Below, piece by piece: positions 13,986 through 14,675 of a stretch of DNA of 14,675 nucleotides (its first letter is position 1; every line of letters begins with the position of its first letter). The notes under the pieces were generated by a model that saw only the letters and a list, made by a program, of their open reading frames with translations, was not told where the DNA came from and ran no database searches. The position numbers and the translations under genes are program-made. Source of the stretch: Alphaproteobacteria bacterium. Its GTDB lineage: Bacteria > Pseudomonadota > Alphaproteobacteria > Micropepsales > Micropepsaceae. The stretch lies in assembly GCA_003131925.1 (NCBI GenBank), contig PKWC01000122.1:7086-21760 (forward strand), read 5' to 3'.

Positions 13986-14675
13986 TCAGGCGACGTGTCT
14001 CGCTTGCTCATGCACGCGAGGGGCGGGCAGGAACACGCGCACGCAGGTGCCTCGGTTGACCGCGCTTTCCAGCGTCACCCGTCCGCCCTGTGCCTGCACC
14101 AGACCACGCACGATCGGCAGGCCGAGGCCCGTCCCCTGGGTCTCGTTCACGACATCATGGCGTCCCTGCCCGAAACTCTCGAAGACGCGTGCCAGATCGT
14201 CTTCCGCGATGCCCACGCCCGTATCGGAAACGTCAAGGCAAAACTCGCCGTCGGGCGCGATCGTCACGCACACGGTCACTTTGCCGCCCGATCGCGTGAC
14301 CTTGATGGCGTTCGGCATCAGATTCAGGAGGACCTGACGAAGCTAGCGCAGATCGGCGTAAATCAGCGGCGTTGCGTGAGGCACGACTGACCGCAACGCG
14401 ACGCCTTCGTTGTCCGCCTTGGGTTGCATGATGGCCAAGCAGTCCCGGACCAGGTCGTGCACGCGAATATGCGTGTTGTTGAGCTCGTATATTCCCGCTT
14501 CGATCTTGGATAGGTCGAGGATGTCGTTGATCAGGCTGAGCAGATGCCGGCCGGACCGGTGAATGAACTCGGAATATTCCTCGGTCTTGCCAAGACGCGT
14601 GCAGCTCTTCAGCATCTCCGAAAATCCGAGGATGGCGTTGAGCGGCGTTCGCAGCTCGTGGCTCATGTTGGCGAG
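13986..14675 (-). pseudogene. Sensor histidine kinase C-terminal half with in-frame TAG, 5' end outside window
   Basis: The frame enters from the right edge as L-A-N-M-S-H-E-L-R-T-P-L-N, the HisKA phosphoacceptor box (His in MSHELRTP). The dimerisation helix ends HLLSLINDILDLSKIEAG. After IYADLR a TAG (14343-14345) interrupts the frame, which then resumes directly as LRQVLLNLMPNAIKVTRSGG: the N box with N retained but 'MPNAIKVT' in place of the usual 'LSNAIKFT'. The ATP-binding boxes follow: DTGVGI, FESFGQG and GTGLGLPIV. It ends at 13986, 100 bp before the TolB/TPR gene start. Without readthrough the kinase would lack its ATP-binding domain. The partner response regulator is not in the window. 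Confidence 0.85.

Noticed and set aside
1..14675. tRNA or rRNA genes, prophage or transposase genes
   Set aside because: I saw no cloverleaf with a CCA-adjacent acceptor stem, no rRNA segments, and no integrase, transposase or phage structural proteins.

Overview
The window reads as chromosomal DNA from a GC-rich Gram-negative bacterium, most likely an alphaproteobacterium. Three observations support this: codon use is strongly GC3-biased, intergenic spaces carry short palindromic repeats of types common in alphaproteobacterial genomes (CTTGTCGAAGGATGAG-type and CCCTCTCCC/GGGAGAGG-type), and the gene content fits. I cannot name a genus from the sequence alone.

Layout. (1) 3-1745: the 3' part of a catalase-peroxidase gene (katG), plus strand, entering from outside the window. 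(2) 1870-4802: two secreted beta-propeller-like proteins in tandem. Their mature domains differ, but each is preceded by a near-identical package: an ECF-type promoter (GGGAATAA, 16 nt, GTCT), a related 5' UTR and a related signal peptide. A strong intrinsic terminator separates them. (3) 5119-5580: an unrecognised 153-aa protein. (4) 5628-6610, minus strand: a translationally coupled pair of membrane proteins (DUF2306-like, plus a small membrane protein), divergent from an AraC-family regulator at 6761-7789. A secreted SnoaL/DUF4440-like protein follows at 7868-8308. (5) 8578-10699: a BlaI/BlaR1-type regulatory operon. The repressor start codon lies inside a perfect 22-bp palindrome and the mRNA may be leaderless. 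The M56 peptidase partner has no penicillin-binding sensor; it ends in a proline-rich linker, a histidine-rich segment and charged helical repeats. (6) 10868-14675, minus strand: three consecutive genes that all appear broken. They are a POT/PTR2 peptide transporter (two frameshifts and an in-frame TGA), a TolB-like/TPR membrane protein (one frameshift) and a sensor histidine kinase (an in-frame TAG).

How it fits together. Most of the left 10.7 kb is intact stress, envelope and regulatory genes. The ECF-type promoters suggest that the two propeller proteins belong to one regulon. The BlaI/BlaR1 pair is a self-contained signal-transduction cassette with no obvious target gene beside it. The last 3.8 kb looks like a decaying block, or a stretch of poor sequence; reads would separate the two. 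Three families of dispersed palindromic repeats occupy the intergenic spaces, and one copy supplies the apparent start codon of the broken transporter.

I did not find a clearly new defence or biosynthetic system. The best candidates for something undescribed are the shared promoter-leader module and the unusual BlaR1-like sensor with its operator-embedded repressor start.
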